Shown here: positions 1 through 8,013 of the stretch, piece after piece
Layout of the letters: each line of letters starts with the position of its first letter
Numbering within the stretch: position 1 is the stretch's first letter
Source: Halorientalis sp. LT38
GTDB taxonomy: Archaea > Halobacteriota > Halobacteria > Halobacteriales > Haloarculaceae
Length of the DNA: 64,000 nucleotides
Direction of reading: 5' to 3'
NCBI RefSeq assembly: GCF_037031225.1
Contig: NZ_JAYEZN010000001.1
Coordinates: forward strand, 1,612,001 to 1,676,000
Program-made: the position numbers and the translations under genes
The notes under the pieces: model-generated
What the model was told of the DNA's origin: nothing
The model's input: the letters and a program-made list of their open reading frames with translations, nothing else
The model's database searches: none

Positions 1-26
1 CGACCGCTTGACCCCGCCGCCGACGC

Positions 27-836
27 TCAGTCCGTGAGGTACCAGACGCCGCCGACGACCAGCAGCGCGGTCATGCCACCGAGGAAGAAGAGCAGGCCCG
101 GCGGGAGCGACAGGACGGCGTCGGCGGCGCCATCGGCCGCCGCGTCCGTCGCCGCGTCGGCCGTCGTCCGGGCGGCCTCGGTCACGGCCTCCACGGTGGT
201 CTCGTCGGCAGCCTCGGTGGGGGTCTGGGACGGGTCGGCCTCGGCGATCTCCATCCCTCCGCCGTCGTCGGTCGGCGTCGCGTCCCGTGACTCGGCTGTC
301 GGCGTCGATTCCGTACCGCTCTCGTTGCCGGCGGCCGGGGCCGCGCCGGTGTCGGGGTCCCCGCTTCCCTCGCCGCCGGGCGGACCGAGGGGGCCGCCGG
401 TGCCGAAGGCCGCCTGGACGGCGAGGCTGGCGAGCGCGACGATTCCCAGACTCCCCAGAAAGCGCGAGAGCGCGGTCCGGAGGCTGGATTGTTGTTCCTC
501 GTCGCCGCCGGCCATGATGACCAGCGGGCGGTCGGCGGGGGCGTAGACGTTCATCTCGCGGCCCTTCTCGGAGTAGATCTGGTCGATCACCTCGATCGCA
601 CCGGCGTCTTCCAGTTTCTCCAGGTGGTACTGGACGTTCTGGAGGGAGGTGTCGACGCGGTCGGCGAGGGCGGCGGGCGGGGCGGGGTCGTCGTGGAGTT
701 CCGACAGCACGGTCCGGGCCGTCTCGGAGGTCAGCGCCGAGAGCACGTCGTCGGCGTCCTCGGAGTCGACGCCGATGACGCGCGGCTCGGCCTCATCGGC
801 CGCGGCGGTGTCGGGTTCGGAGGGCAGCAACGACAT
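27..836 (-). CDS. Membrane-anchored winged-helix (ArsR-like) regulator
   Basis: The 269-residue protein has an N-terminal winged helix-turn-helix at about residues 28-95, of the haloarchaeal ArsR-like type. The motif ALADRVDTSLQNVQYHLEKL is typical of a recognition-helix region. A hydrophobic helix follows at about 120-140, then a roughly 100-residue low-complexity linker rich in Gly, Pro, Thr and Ala, and a second membrane helix at the extreme C-terminus. The layout suggests a DNA-binding domain in the cytoplasm tethered by two membrane passes, with the linker probably outside the cell. I chose the ATG at 836 because the upstream in-frame extension is basic and lacks domain character. It is transcribed divergently from the small membrane protein at 941. 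Target genes and signal are unknown. Confidence 0.8.
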   Translation of the reverse strand: MSLLPSEPDTAAADEAEPRVIGVDSEDADDVLSALTSETARTVLSELHDDPAPPAALADRVDTSLQNVQYHLEKLEDAGAIEVIDQIYSEKGREMNVYAPADRPLVIMAGGDEEQQSSLRTALSRFLGSLGIVALASLAVQAAFGTGGPLGPPGGEGSGDPDTGAAPAAGNESGTESTPTAESRDATPTDDGGGMEIAEADPSQTPTEAADETTVEAVTEAARTTADAATDAAADGAADAVLSLPPGLLFFLGGMTALLVVGGVWYLTD

Positions 837-940
837 CGTTCGCCGGCTATGGCACCGACCGGCATGAACTTTGTCACGTTCGGTCACGCGATACCCGGCA
901 GTGGGAAACCGTTTTGCCGCCGCAGCGGGTATCCCGGGAC

Positions 941-1069
941 ATGGCCGATTTCGTACTCTGGGGGATGGTCGCCGTCATGCTCGGGTTCGTCTTCCTCGTC
1001 TACCTGTTCTTCCGCCGGACCGCGACGGCGATGAAGGAGGGGCTGAACGAGGGGAAAGGAAAGCAGTAG
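941..1069 (+). CDS. Small single-pass membrane protein (42 aa)
   Basis: This short ORF encodes 42 residues. After MADFVLWG comes one hydrophobic segment at about residues 8-24, then a positively charged stretch (FFRRTATAMKEG) and a Gly/Lys-rich tail ending GKGKQ. The positive-inside rule places the C-terminus in the cytoplasm. The helix next to a basic turn, the good start context 105 bp from the divergent regulator, and the position 71 bp ahead of the peptidase gene support a real gene. I do not know its function. Small proteins of this shape are common and mostly uncharacterised in haloarchaea. Confidence 0.6.
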   Translation: MADFVLWGMVAVMLGFVFLVYLFFRRTATAMKEGLNEGKGKQ

Positions 1070-1140
1070 CCCGACCCGAACCGCCCGAACGGTCCGGAGA
1101 AAGCGAAACCGATTACCGACGACCGACCCTGGGCCGTGAC

Positions 1141-2229
1141 ATGGACCCACGCATCCGCGAACACGCCCAGATGCTCGCAGACGCCGTCGACCTCGGCGAG
1201 GGCGACGACCTGGTCATCAAGGCGGAACCGACCGCCGACGACCTGATCGTCGCGCTGTACGAACTCGCCGGCGACCGCGGCGCCAACCCAGTCACGCTCC
1301 GGACCAACCGGAGCGGCCGGGCCATCCGTGGCTACCTTCGGTCGGCCGATCAGGCCGGCGTCGAGTTCGAGACGCCCGGGCACGAGCAGGCGCTGGTCGA
1401 GGAGGCCGACTGTCACGTCGTCATCCGGGCCAACGAGAACGTCACCGAGATGGACGACGTCGACAGCGACACCTCCGCGGAGTACCAGCAGGCCCACAGC
1501 CCGATCCTGAACGAGCGGCTCACCGACCGCTGGACGCTCACCCAGCACCCGACGCCCGCCAACGCCCAGCTCGCCGAAATGAGCACGGAGGCCTACGAGA
1601 ACTTCGTCTACGACTCGATCCTCAAAGACTGGGACGCCCAGGAGGAGTTCCAGGACCACATGGTCGAGATTCTCGAAGACGGCGAGGAAGTCCGGATCGT
1701 CTCCGGCGACACGACGGACGTGACCATGTCCGTCGCCGGCAACCACGCGCTCAACGACACGAACACGCACAATTTGCCGGGCGGTGAGGTGTTCACCGCG
1801 CCGGTCCCCGACTCCGTGGAGGGCGAGGTCCTCTTCGACAAACCCGTGTACCAGAACGGGCGGGAGGTCCTCGGTGCCCGCCTCGTCTTCGAGGACGGCG
1901 AGGTCGTCGAGTACGACGCCGAGAAGAACGAGGAAGTCCTCGAATCCATCCTGGAGACCGATCCCGGCGCGAAGCGACTGGGGGAACTCGGTATCGGGAT
2001 GAACCGCGACATCGACCGGTTCACGTACAACATGCTGTTCGACGAGAAGATGGGCGACACCGTCCACATGGCCGTCGGCCGGGCCTACGAGGAGACGGTC
2101 GGCGAGGACAACGAGCAGAACCAGAGCGCCCAGCACGTCGACATGATCGTGGATATGTCGGAGGACTCGCGGATCGAGGTCGACGGCGAGGTCGTGCAGG
2201 AGGATGGTGTCTTCCGGTTCGAGGGGTAG
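1141..2229 (+). CDS. M29-type metallo-aminopeptidase
   Basis: The 362-residue protein matches the thermophilic aminopeptidase family M29 (AmpS/AmpT type), which removes N-terminal residues from peptides with a two-metal centre. Visible family motifs are NLPGGEVF (metal-ligand Glu), the C-terminal ELGIGMN block, and DEKMGDTVHMAVG (His ligand). The expected length is about 360-410 residues. I start at ATG 1141 because upstream sequence in this frame is a basic, GC-driven extension and the N-terminus MDPRIREHAQMLADAVDL looks like the family start. A shorter paralogue lies at 29404-30360. The enzyme is probably cytoplasmic, recycling peptides from proteasomal degradation. The gene is followed directly by a hairpin-rich repeat. 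Confidence 0.88.
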   Translation: MDPRIREHAQMLADAVDLGEGDDLVIKAEPTADDLIVALYELAGDRGANPVTLRTNRSGRAIRGYLRSADQAGVEFETPGHEQALVEEADCHVVIRANENVTEMDDVDSDTSAEYQQAHSPILNERLTDRWTLTQHPTPANAQLAEMSTEAYENFVYDSILKDWDAQEEFQDHMVEILEDGEEVRIVSGDTTDVTMSVAGNHALNDTNTHNLPGGEVFTAPVPDSVEGEVLFDKPVYQNGREVLGARLVFEDGEVVEYDAEKNEEVLESILETDPGAKRLGELGIGMNRDIDRFTYNMLFDEKMGDTVHMAVGRAYEETVGEDNEQNQSAQHVDMIVDMSEDSRIEVDGEVVQEDGVFRFEG

Positions 2230-2470
2230 CGAGGGCGAGCGAAGCGAGCCCTCGGCAATTACGAACGGCGAACGGAGTGAGCCGTGAGTAGCGAGACTCG
2301 AGCAGCGAGGGATCGGAGATCCCTCGAGCAGCCGGCGCGAAGCGCCGGCGACGAAGTGAGAGTCTCGTTGCAAGCGAGCGGGGAACGCGAGGTCTTCGAC
2401 CTCGACTCGAACGGGCGGAGCCCGTGAGAGCGATGTGAGCCGTGAGCAGCGAGGCTCGAATCGCTCGTGT
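2222..2470. repeat. Hairpin-rich intergenic repeat, copy 1
   Basis: This stretch has no credible gene and is packed with short perfect inverted repeats with 3-nt loops. Examples are CGAGGGATC/GATCCCTCG around GGA, CCGGCGC/GCGCCGG around GAA, CGAGGTC/GACCTCG around TTC, and CGGGC/GCCCG around GGA. A larger stem, GAGACTC/GAGTCTC, encloses several of them. The first hairpin (GAGGGC/GCCCTC) overlaps the stop of the peptidase gene. A block of about 30 nt at 2263-2292, beginning GAACGGCGAACGGAGTGAG, recurs in inverted orientation at about 45726-45756. The region up to the regulator start at 2555 also holds that gene's TATA-like TTTATG at about 2525-2530. Confidence 0.7.
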
Positions 2471-2554
2471 TCGGCACCAATCCAGCCGATTCGTCGACAC
2501 CACGCTCGCTGGCGGTCTGCAACGTTTATGCCGCTCTCGGGACTGAGTACCAGC

Positions 2555-3100
2555 ATGACTGGCGATCGTGTTACGGTATCACTCACGGAGGAGGCACAGT
2601 CGGCGCTGGAAGAGCTCACCGAACGGACAGAGGAGAACCGCAGCGAGGTCATCCGAGGCGCGATCTCCTTCTACGCAGCGAACTTCGAGTCGGCGCGGGC
2701 GAGCAACAGCGACGACCTCCAGACGTACTATCAGCTGCTGACCACGGGCGAACACGTGTTGCTCGACGTCGACCTGCTCCACGCCTTTCTGGACAACGTG
2801 GAGGGCGAGGACGGGCCGGACCCGGAGTTTCTGGCGACCGTCGACCGGGTCGCGGACTACCACACACAGGAGTACGCCCAGCGGTTCGATTCGCTGGGGG
2901 AGATCCTCGAGTGGCTCTCTTTCTGCGGGTTCCTGACGGTCCGGGAGACCCACGGGGACAGCTATCAGGTCGTCTTCCCCTCCGAATCGGTCCGCTGGTT
3001 CATGACGCGGTTCATCCAGGGGAGCATCGGCGACCTGCCCTTCGAGGTCGAGATCGAGGAGAGCGTCTCGAAAGTATTACTGAAAGAGTGTGAAGAGTGA
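2555..3100 (+). CDS. Ribbon-helix-helix (CopG-like) transcriptional regulator
   Basis: The 181-residue protein begins with a ribbon-helix-helix DNA-binding domain at about residues 3-45. DRVTVSLTEEAQSALEEL forms the beta strand and first helix, and ENRSEVIRGAISFY forms the second helix. The remaining roughly 130 residues are a mixed alpha/beta region I do not recognise; it may bind a ligand or mediate oligomerisation. I choose ATG 2555 because a TATA-like TTTATG lies about 27 nt upstream, giving a leaderless transcript. The gene sits 108 bp before the Nramp-like/hydantoinase operon. A dyad at 3152-3174 in that gap is a plausible operator, so it probably regulates that operon. That link is inferred from position. 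Confidence 0.82.
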   Translation: MTGDRVTVSLTEEAQSALEELTERTEENRSEVIRGAISFYAANFESARASNSDDLQTYYQLLTTGEHVLLDVDLLHAFLDNVEGEDGPDPEFLATVDRVADYHTQEYAQRFDSLGEILEWLSFCGFLTVRETHGDSYQVVFPSESVRWFMTRFIQGSIGDLPFEVEIEESVSKVLLKECEE

Positions 3101-3151
3101 TGTCGTCATCGTTCGCGATCATACAGCCGATGTCCATGATGCACACAGATC

Positions 3152-3174
3152 TCAACAATCCTTTTGATTGGTGA
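3152..3174. promoter_or_regulatory. Candidate operator dyad before the Nramp-like operon
   Basis: TCAACAATC and GATTGGTGA form an inverted repeat with 8 of 9 positions matching, separated by CTTTT. It lies just upstream of and touching an AT-rich box (GATAGATA, about 3173-3180) that is placed correctly, about 28 nt from the ATG at 3209, to be the TATA element. A protein bound here would block TBP/TFB. The ribbon-helix-helix regulator ending at 3100 is the obvious candidate ligand. This is inferred from symmetry and position only. Confidence 0.45.
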
Positions 3175-3208
3175 TAGATATCGTGGCAACAGGTCTCAAT
3201 ACGAAACC

Positions 3209-4417
3209 ATGGACATTGTTCAGCGATTCAAAACGATCGGACCTGGGGCGATGGTGGCGGCGGCGTTCATCGGCCCGGGGACGGTAACGACAGCGAGTGT
3301 CACCGGTGCTCGGCTCGGGTACGCCCTGCTGTGGACGATCGCGTTCTCGATCGTCGCGACCATCGTCCTCCAGGAGATGTCGGCCCGGCTCGGGCTGGTC
3401 TCGGGCGAGGGGCTCGGCGAGGCGCTCCGGAACCGGTTCGACAATCCGGCGATCGAGTACCTGGCCATCTTCCTCGTCGTCGGTGCGATCGGCGTCGGGA
3501 CCGCGGCCTACGAGGCCGGGAACATCCTCGGCGGCGCCGCCGGGCTGGCGACGATCACCGGCGTGAGTTCGACGATCTGGGGCGTCGTGATGGGGCTCGT
3601 CGCCGGGGCCCTGCTGTTCACCGGCAAGTACAAACTGATCGAGCGGGCGCTGGTCGCGCTCGTCGCCATCATGGCGTTTTCCTTCGTCGCGTCGGCGATC
3701 CTGATCGGTCCCGACCTCGGGGCGATCGCGGGCGGGTTCGTCCCGGGCATCCCCGAGGGATCGCTGTACCTCATCACGGGCCTGATCGGGACGACGATCG
3801 TCGGCTACAACCTCTTCCTGCACGCGAGCAACGTCCAGGAGCGGTGGTCCGGGCCGGGTGACCTCCCGGCGTCACGCACCGACACGATTCTCTCTATCGC
3901 GGTCGGCGGGTTCATCACGATCACGATCATGATCACCGCGGCGGCCGCGTTCCCGCTCGGGACCGAACTCGACGACGTCGGGCAGATGGCCCAGCAACTC
4001 GAACCGCTGGCGGGCTCGTACGCGAAGATCTTCTTCAGCATCGGGCTGTTCGCCGCGGGCTTCACGAGCGCGACGACCGCGCCGCTGGCCGGCGCGTGGG
4101 CGACGACGGGCGCGCTGGGCTGGGATTCCGACCTCAAGAGTCCGCGGTTCCGCGCGGTCTGGGGGACGATCCTGGCCGTCGGCGTCCTGTCGGTCCTGCT
4201 GGGCGGGAGTCCGGTCCAGATCATCGTCTTCGCGCAGGTCGTCAACGGCATTCTCCTCCCCATCGTCGCCATCTTCCTCATCTACGCGATGAACCAGACC
4301 GACCTCCTCGGCGAGTACACGAACGGCCCGGTCGCGAACGCGCTCGGGGCCATCGTGACGATCATCGTGGTCTGGCTGGGCCTTCGAACGCTCCTGAGTG
4401 TATCCGGGGTGCTCTAG
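3209..4417 (+). CDS. Nramp-like transporter lacking the canonical metal-site residues
   Basis: The 402-residue polytopic membrane protein has the Nramp/SLC11 fold, with about 11 hydrophobic helices and the TM6-type end LFLHAS. However, the TM1 signature DPGN is GPGT here (residues 22-25), and the TM6 signature MPH is V198-G199-Y200. Those residues normally coordinate Mn(II) or Fe(II), so ordinary divalent-metal transport is unlikely. Its stop codon abuts the hydantoinase A start with no gap, and the downstream genes are fused by 4-bp overlaps, so it should supply or export the substrate or cofactor of those enzymes. A TATA-like box at about 3173-3180 suggests a leaderless or near-leaderless operon mRNA. 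Alternatives are a Mg(II)-type or organic-substrate Nramp relative. Confidence 0.85.
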   Translation: MDIVQRFKTIGPGAMVAAAFIGPGTVTTASVTGARLGYALLWTIAFSIVATIVLQEMSARLGLVSGEGLGEALRNRFDNPAIEYLAIFLVVGAIGVGTAAYEAGNILGGAAGLATITGVSSTIWGVVMGLVAGALLFTGKYKLIERALVALVAIMAFSFVASAILIGPDLGAIAGGFVPGIPEGSLYLITGLIGTTIVGYNLFLHASNVQERWSGPGDLPASRTDTILSIAVGGFITITIMITAAAAFPLGTELDDVGQMAQQLEPLAGSYAKIFFSIGLFAAGFTSATTAPLAGAWATTGALGWDSDLKSPRFRAVWGTILAVGVLSVLLGGSPVQIIVFAQVVNGILLPIVAIFLIYAMNQTDLLGEYTNGPVANALGAIVTIIVVWLGLRTLLSVSGVL

Positions 4418-6421
4418 ATGAGCGACAGAGTCGTGGGCGTCGACGTCGGCGGGACCTTCACCGACGTGACGTTGCTGGTCGACGGCGACCTCGTCACGGC
4501 CAAGGTTCCGAGTACGGCGGATCAGAGCGACGGCGTCATGGCCGGGATCGAGAAGGCCTGTGCCGAGGCGGGCATCGACCCCGGGGAGATCGAGGCGTTC
4601 TCACACGCGATGACCGTGTCGCTGAACGCGCTCCTGGAGGAGTCGGGGGCGAAGACGGCGCTCGTGACGACCGCCGGGTTCAGGGACGTACTGGAGATCG
4701 GCCGGCAGGACCGGCCCGCCCTCTACGATCTCGACGCGGAGAAGCCCGCCCCGCTGGTCCCCCGTCGCCGGCGATACGAGGTCGACGAGCGGACGACGAC
4801 CGAAGGCGTCGAGCGGCCGGTCGACGAGGACGAGATCCGCGACGTCGCTGACGCGATCCGGGTGGACGACGCCGAGGCCGTCGCCGTCTCGCTGCTGCAC
4901 GCCTACGCCCACCCCGAGAACGAGCAGGCGGTCGCCCGGATCCTCCGCGAGGAACTGGACGTGCCCGTCTCCGCGTCCCACGAGGTGCTGGCGGAGTTCC
5001 GGGAGTACGAGCGGACCTCGACGACCGTCGTCGACGCGTACCTGCGACCCGCCATCGACCGGTACGTCGGCCACCTCTCGCAGCGAGCCACCGACGCCGG
5101 ACTGCCCGAACCCCGAATCATGCAGGCCAACGGCGGCATCACGGACGCCGAGACCGTGCGACGGAACGCCGTCCTGACGACGCTCTCGGGCCCGGCCGCG
5201 GGCGTCGTCGGCGCGAACGAGATGGCGTCCACCGCCGACGACGACCCGGCGCGACTCGTCACGTTCGACATGGGTGGCACTTCCAGCGACGTCAGCCTGG
5301 TGCGCGACGGCGAGGTCGAGCGGACGACCGACGGCGAGATCAACGACCGGCCGATCAGGACGCCGCTGGTCGACATCGAGACGGTCGGTGCCGGCGGCGG
5401 CTCGATCGCGTGGGTCGACTCCGGCGGGGCCCTCCGCATCGGCCCCCGATCGGCCGGCGCGGAGCCTGGACCGGCCTGTTACGGTCGCGGCGGCACCGAG
5501 CCGACCGTGACGGACGCCAACCTCGTCCTCGGATACATCGGGTCGAGTACCAGTCTCGGCGGGGAGCTATCCCTCGACGAGGCGGCGGCCCACGACGCGA
5601 TGGCCGACCTGGCCGAACGGGCGGGGATGGACGATCCGGTCGAGGCGGCCCGGGGCGTCTACCGTGTCGCCAACGCCAACATGACTCGCGCGATCCGGTC
5701 GGTCACGGTCGAGCGCGGCTACGACCCCCGGAAGTTCGGCCTCGTCGCCTTCGGCGGTGCCGGCCCGATGCACGCCGTCTCCATCGCGAGCAGCCTCGAC
5801 ATGGAGCGGGTAGTCGTGCCGCGGGCCTCGGGTGTCCTCTCCGCGTACGGCCTGCTGGCCGCCGACGAGAAACAGGACGCGGTCCGGACCTACCAGCGCC
5901 CGCTCGACGCCGTCGACCCCGATGCCGTCGAGGGAATCTACGACGACCTGGCCGACGAGGTGCTGGCCGAGATCAGCGACCCAGAGCGGGCGACTGTGAC
6001 GTACTCGGCCGACCTGCGATACGCCGGCCAGAGCTTCGAACTCGCCGTCGAGGTCGGCGACTCGTTCGACCCCGTGGCCGCCCGGGACCGGTTCGAGGAG
6101 TCCCACGAGGTCGCGTACGGCTACCGGATGGACGAGCCGGTCCACCTGGTCAACTGCCGCGTGACGGCGACGGTCGACCGCGACGTACCGGCCATCGACT
6201 ACGCCGCGACGGGCGACCCGCTGAAGGGAGCACGGGACGCGACCTTCGAGGACGGCGTCTACGAGACGCCGGTGTACGACCGGTCGCGGCTCCAGCCCGG
6301 ACGAACCCTGGGTGGCCCGGCGATCGTCGAACAGGACGAGAGCACGGTCGTCGTTCCCCCGCACTGGGACGTGCGGATCCGTGACGACGGCGCCCTCGTC
6401 TCCGAGGTGACCGAACGATGA
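4418..6421 (+). CDS. hyuA: Hydantoinase/oxoprolinase family protein, A subunit
   Basis: The 667-residue protein belongs to the HyuA/oxoprolinase family, whose members use ATP to open hydantoin or 5-oxoproline rings or, in related complexes, to carboxylate ketones. It opens with the actin-like phosphate loop GVDVGGTFTDV, has the second nucleotide motif FDMGGTSSDVSLV in the middle, and then VGAGGGSIAWVD. The length is usual for the stand-alone subunit. It starts directly after the transporter stop and overlaps the B subunit by 4 bp (ATGA), implying co-translation and complex formation. The substrate cannot be told from sequence. Neighbours suggest a pathway involving a dicarboxylate or hydantoin-type compound. 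Acts in the cytoplasm. Confidence 0.9.
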   Translation: MSDRVVGVDVGGTFTDVTLLVDGDLVTAKVPSTADQSDGVMAGIEKACAEAGIDPGEIEAFSHAMTVSLNALLEESGAKTALVTTAGFRDVLEIGRQDRPALYDLDAEKPAPLVPRRRRYEVDERTTTEGVERPVDEDEIRDVADAIRVDDAEAVAVSLLHAYAHPENEQAVARILREELDVPVSASHEVLAEFREYERTSTTVVDAYLRPAIDRYVGHLSQRATDAGLPEPRIMQANGGITDAETVRRNAVLTTLSGPAAGVVGANEMASTADDDPARLVTFDMGGTSSDVSLVRDGEVERTTDGEINDRPIRTPLVDIETVGAGGGSIAWVDSGGALRIGPRSAGAEPGPACYGRGGTEPTVTDANLVLGYIGSSTSLGGELSLDEAAAHDAMADLAERAGMDDPVEAARGVYRVANANMTRAIRSVTVERGYDPRKFGLVAFGGAGPMHAVSIASSLDMERVVVPRASGVLSAYGLLAADEKQDAVRTYQRPLDAVDPDAVEGIYDDLADEVLAEISDPERATVTYSADLRYAGQSFELAVEVGDSFDPVAARDRFEESHEVAYGYRMDEPVHLVNCRVTATVDRDVPAIDYAATGDPLKGARDATFEDGVYETPVYDRSRLQPGRTLGGPAIVEQDESTVVVPPHWDVRIRDDGALVSEVTER

Positions 6422-8013
6422 CCGACGACATCGACCCCGTGACGCTGGAAATCCTGCGGAACCAGCTAGAGAGCATCGCCGAGGAGATGGGGCACGTCCT
6501 CATCACCGGCGCGTACTCGCCGAACATCAAGGAGCGACAGGACTGTTCGACCGCCCTGTTCGACGCCGACGGGAAGATGGTCGCACAGGCCGAACACATC
6601 CCGGTCCACCTCGGCGCGATGCCCGACGCCGTCGACGCGATCATCGACGACGACCCGAAACCGGGCGACGTGTTCATCGTCAACGACCCCTTCGCGGGCG
6701 GGACGCACCTCCCCGACATCACGCTCGTCTCGACCATCGCGCCCGAGGACGACGTGATCGGGTTCGCGGTCTCGCGCGCCCACCACGCCGACGTGGGCGG
6801 CAGCGCACCCGGCAGCATGCCCCCGGGCGCCAGGGAGATCTACGAGGAGGGGCTCCGCCTGCCGGCCGTACGCCTCGTCGACGGCGGCGACCTGAACGAG
6901 GCGGTGCTGGACGTGTTGCTGGCCAACGTCAGGACGCCCGACGAGCGCCGGGCGGACCTCCGGGCCCAGCGCGCCGCCAACGAGCGGGCCGAACAGCGGA
7001 TCGGCGAACTGCTCGACGACCACGGCTCGCTGCTGCTGGACGCGTTCGACGCCGTCGTCGACTACTCGCGGGCCCGCGTCGAGTCCGAGATCGCCGACCT
7101 GCCCGACGGGGAGTACCGCGCCCACGACGTGCTCGAAGGCGACGGCGTGACGGACGAGGACATCCCGATCGAGGTGACGGTCACGATCGACGGGTCGACG
7201 ATCGACGTCGACTTCGCGGGCACCGCCGCGCAGGTGGCCGGCAACCTCAACGCGCCGCTCTCGGTCGGAAAGAGCGCGGTCTACTTCGTCGTCCGGGCGG
7301 TCACCGACCCGGAGATCCCGTCGAATCACGGCTGCTACGAACCGGTGACCGTCTCGGCACCCGAGGGGACGGTCCTCAACCCGAGGCCCCCGGCCGCGGT
7401 CGTCGGCGGCAACGTCGAGACCAGCCAGCGGGTGACCGACGTGACCCTCGCGGCGCTGGCCGAGGCCATCCCCGAGCGGGTCCCCGCGGGCGGCCAGGGG
7501 ACGATGAACAACCTCATCATCGGCGACCGCGAGGGCGAGTTCACCTACTACGAGACCATCGGCGGCGGGTTCGGCGCCCGACCCACCAGGGACGGCATGG
7601 ACGGCGTCCAGGTCGGGATGACGAACACGCTGAACACCCCGGTCGAGTCGATGGAGACCGAGTACCCGCTCCGCGTCGAGCGGTACGCCCTCCGGTCGGG
7701 AAGCGGCGGCGACGGGAAACACCGTGGCGGACTCGGACTCGAACGCTCGGTCACGGTCGAGACCGACGCGACCGTCTCCCTGCTCACCGAACGTCGCCGC
7801 ACCGCGCCCGCCGGCGTCGACGGCGGCGAGGACGGCGCGATGGGCGAGAACCTCGTCGACGGCGAATCGGTTCCCTCGAAGGCATCGGTCGACGTGAGCG
7901 CCGGCGCGACCGTGACCATCCGCACGCCCGGTGGCGGCGGTCACGGCGACCCCGACGACCGATCCGGGGAGGCACGAGAAGACGACCGCCGCGACGGGAA
8001 GGTGAGCGAATGA
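6418..8013 (+). CDS. hyuB: Hydantoinase/oxoprolinase family protein, B subunit
   Basis: The 531-residue protein is the HyuB partner. Family motifs include the N-terminal DPVTLEILRNQLESIAEEMG, ERQDCSTALFD, the block NDPFAGGTHLPDI, and GGGFGARPTRDGMDGVQ near the C-terminus. The length is usual (about 510-570). Together with the A subunit it should form an ATP-dependent ring-opening enzyme or a related carboxylase complex in the cytoplasm. The start overlaps the A-subunit stop, and its own stop overlaps the next gene's start, each by 4 bp, so the three enzymes are translationally coupled. The last 25 residues are charged and probably disordered, a common haloarchaeal tail. Confidence 0.9.
   Translation: MTDDIDPVTLEILRNQLESIAEEMGHVLITGAYSPNIKERQDCSTALFDADGKMVAQAEHIPVHLGAMPDAVDAIIDDDPKPGDVFIVNDPFAGGTHLPDITLVSTIAPEDDVIGFAVSRAHHADVGGSAPGSMPPGAREIYEEGLRLPAVRLVDGGDLNEAVLDVLLANVRTPDERRADLRAQRAANERAEQRIGELLDDHGSLLLDAFDAVVDYSRARVESEIADLPDGEYRAHDVLEGDGVTDEDIPIEVTVTIDGSTIDVDFAGTAAQVAGNLNAPLSVGKSAVYFVVRAVTDPEIPSNHGCYEPVTVSAPEGTVLNPRPPAAVVGGNVETSQRVTDVTLAALAEAIPERVPAGGQGTMNNLIIGDREGEFTYYETIGGGFGARPTRDGMDGVQVGMTNTLNTPVESMETEYPLRVERYALRSGSGGDGKHRGGLGLERSVTVETDATVSLLTERRRTAPAGVDGGEDGAMGENLVDGESVPSKASVDVSAGATVTIRTPGGGGHGDPDDRSGEAREDDRRDGKVSE

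Noticed and set aside
1000-2652. A 550-codon antisense frame over the first M29 peptidase
   Set aside because: It runs through the hairpin repeat and an unrelated promoter and has no recognisable domain; the sense frame has clear peptidase motifs.
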